Below are positions 63,793 through 64,000 of a stretch of DNA of 64,000 bases, piece by piece. The notes beneath the pieces were generated by a model, which made no database searches, was not told the origin of the DNA, and was given only the letters and a program-made list of their open reading frames with translations. Position numbers and translations under genes: made by a program. Position 1 is the first letter of the stretch, and each line of letters starts with the position of its first letter. Source of the DNA: Sphingobacterium sp. UBA7855 (GTDB lineage: Bacteria > Bacteroidota > Bacteroidia > Sphingobacteriales > Sphingobacteriaceae); assembly GCA_002500745.1 (NCBI GenBank), contig DLST01000018.1, forward strand, positions 62,001-126,000, read 5' to 3'.

Positions 63793-64000
63793 ACATTTAC
63801 ATTTTGTGGTTAATTAGGTAATTAATAGTTCACTTTAAAAAGTTATGAGCCCTTTGATCACATTTCTGAACAGGGATGCGCCAACATTCCTGTTCTCTTT
63901 TTGGGGGCATTTTAATGATTCGGTAGTAAAGTTATATCATAAGCCTTGGCAAATTAATTTTATGTCTATTTAAACAATTTAAATTTTATTCTCGATAATC
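63793..64000. other. Upstream region of the susC operon
   Basis: 208 bases of AT-rich non-coding DNA to the window edge. No exact TAnnTTTG element was found on the minus strand, consistent with use of an alternative (ECF) sigma factor. No fecR-like reading frame is present before the edge. Confidence 0.5.

Noticed and set aside
1..64000. tRNA, rRNA, CRISPR arrays, insertion sequences
   Set aside because: All gaps were read for cloverleaf-like GGTTCGAATCC signals, spaced direct repeats and transposase motifs; none was found, although the Rpn gene is transposase-related by fold.

Overview
The window looks like chromosomal DNA of a Bacteroidota bacterium of the family Sphingobacteriaceae, most likely Sphingobacterium. 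The evidence is a SusC/SusD outer-membrane uptake operon, a TonB-like protein without a membrane anchor, a DUF4254-GT9 glycan locus, an almost complete lack of Shine-Dalgarno sequences, and many promoters with the Bacteroidota -7 element TAnnTTTG, several of them ending only a few bases before the start codon. No rRNA, tRNA, CRISPR array, prophage or intact insertion sequence was found.

Layout. 1-10837 is a surface-glycan locus: a rightward operon (end of a DUF4254 gene, a GT9 glycosyltransferase, then GT4, GT2, GT4) meets a leftward set (lipoprotein, GT2, GT4, GT4, then GT2 and GT32 with their own promoter) with stop codons directly abutting at 4557/4558. 11138-15156 holds housekeeping and repair genes (SixA-like phosphatase, YyaL-type thioredoxin-fold protein, SlyD-like isomerase, SMUG2-like glycosylase). 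15157-18366 is a small accessory patch: a degenerate repeat tract, an orphan family protein, an Rpn-type nuclease, a small unknown protein and an HTH regulator. 18577-23614 has a SWIM zinc-finger protein, the tRNA methyltransferase MnmD, a dicarboxylate/amino-acid symporter and an LpxR-like lipid A deacylase. 23953-29343 holds cytochrome c maturation genes ccmE and ccmF, a DUF2520 dehydrogenase and a stand-alone FMN glutamate-synthase domain protein.

29444-40555 has a MarR regulator, a nitrilase/omega-amidase, a polyprenyl diphosphate synthase, another GT4, a MIP18-type Fe-S factor, a two-gene cation/proton antiporter, an MBL hydrolase, and the run recJ-lptB-GH3. 41248-52799 is mostly core metabolism and RNA processing: ilvE, miaA, an acidic-tailed pRiA4b ORF-3-like protein, a CCA-adding-enzyme-like gene, pdxA, ksgA, an FAD monooxygenase, a 2-hydroxyacid dehydrogenase, a UbiA-like membrane protein and acs.

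52965-64000 is an envelope region: a TonB C-terminal-domain protein, two secreted small proteins and a leftward operon of SusC (with STN domain), SusD, a zinc metallopeptidase lipoprotein and a DUF4302 lipoprotein. This operon is best read as an outer-membrane peptide or protein acquisition system. Two gene-poor gaps here (53958-54371 and 54804-55442) contain DnaA-box-like motifs in palindromic arrangements. The most unusual single gene is ccmE, whose heme-binding histidine is replaced by a CxxxY motif.
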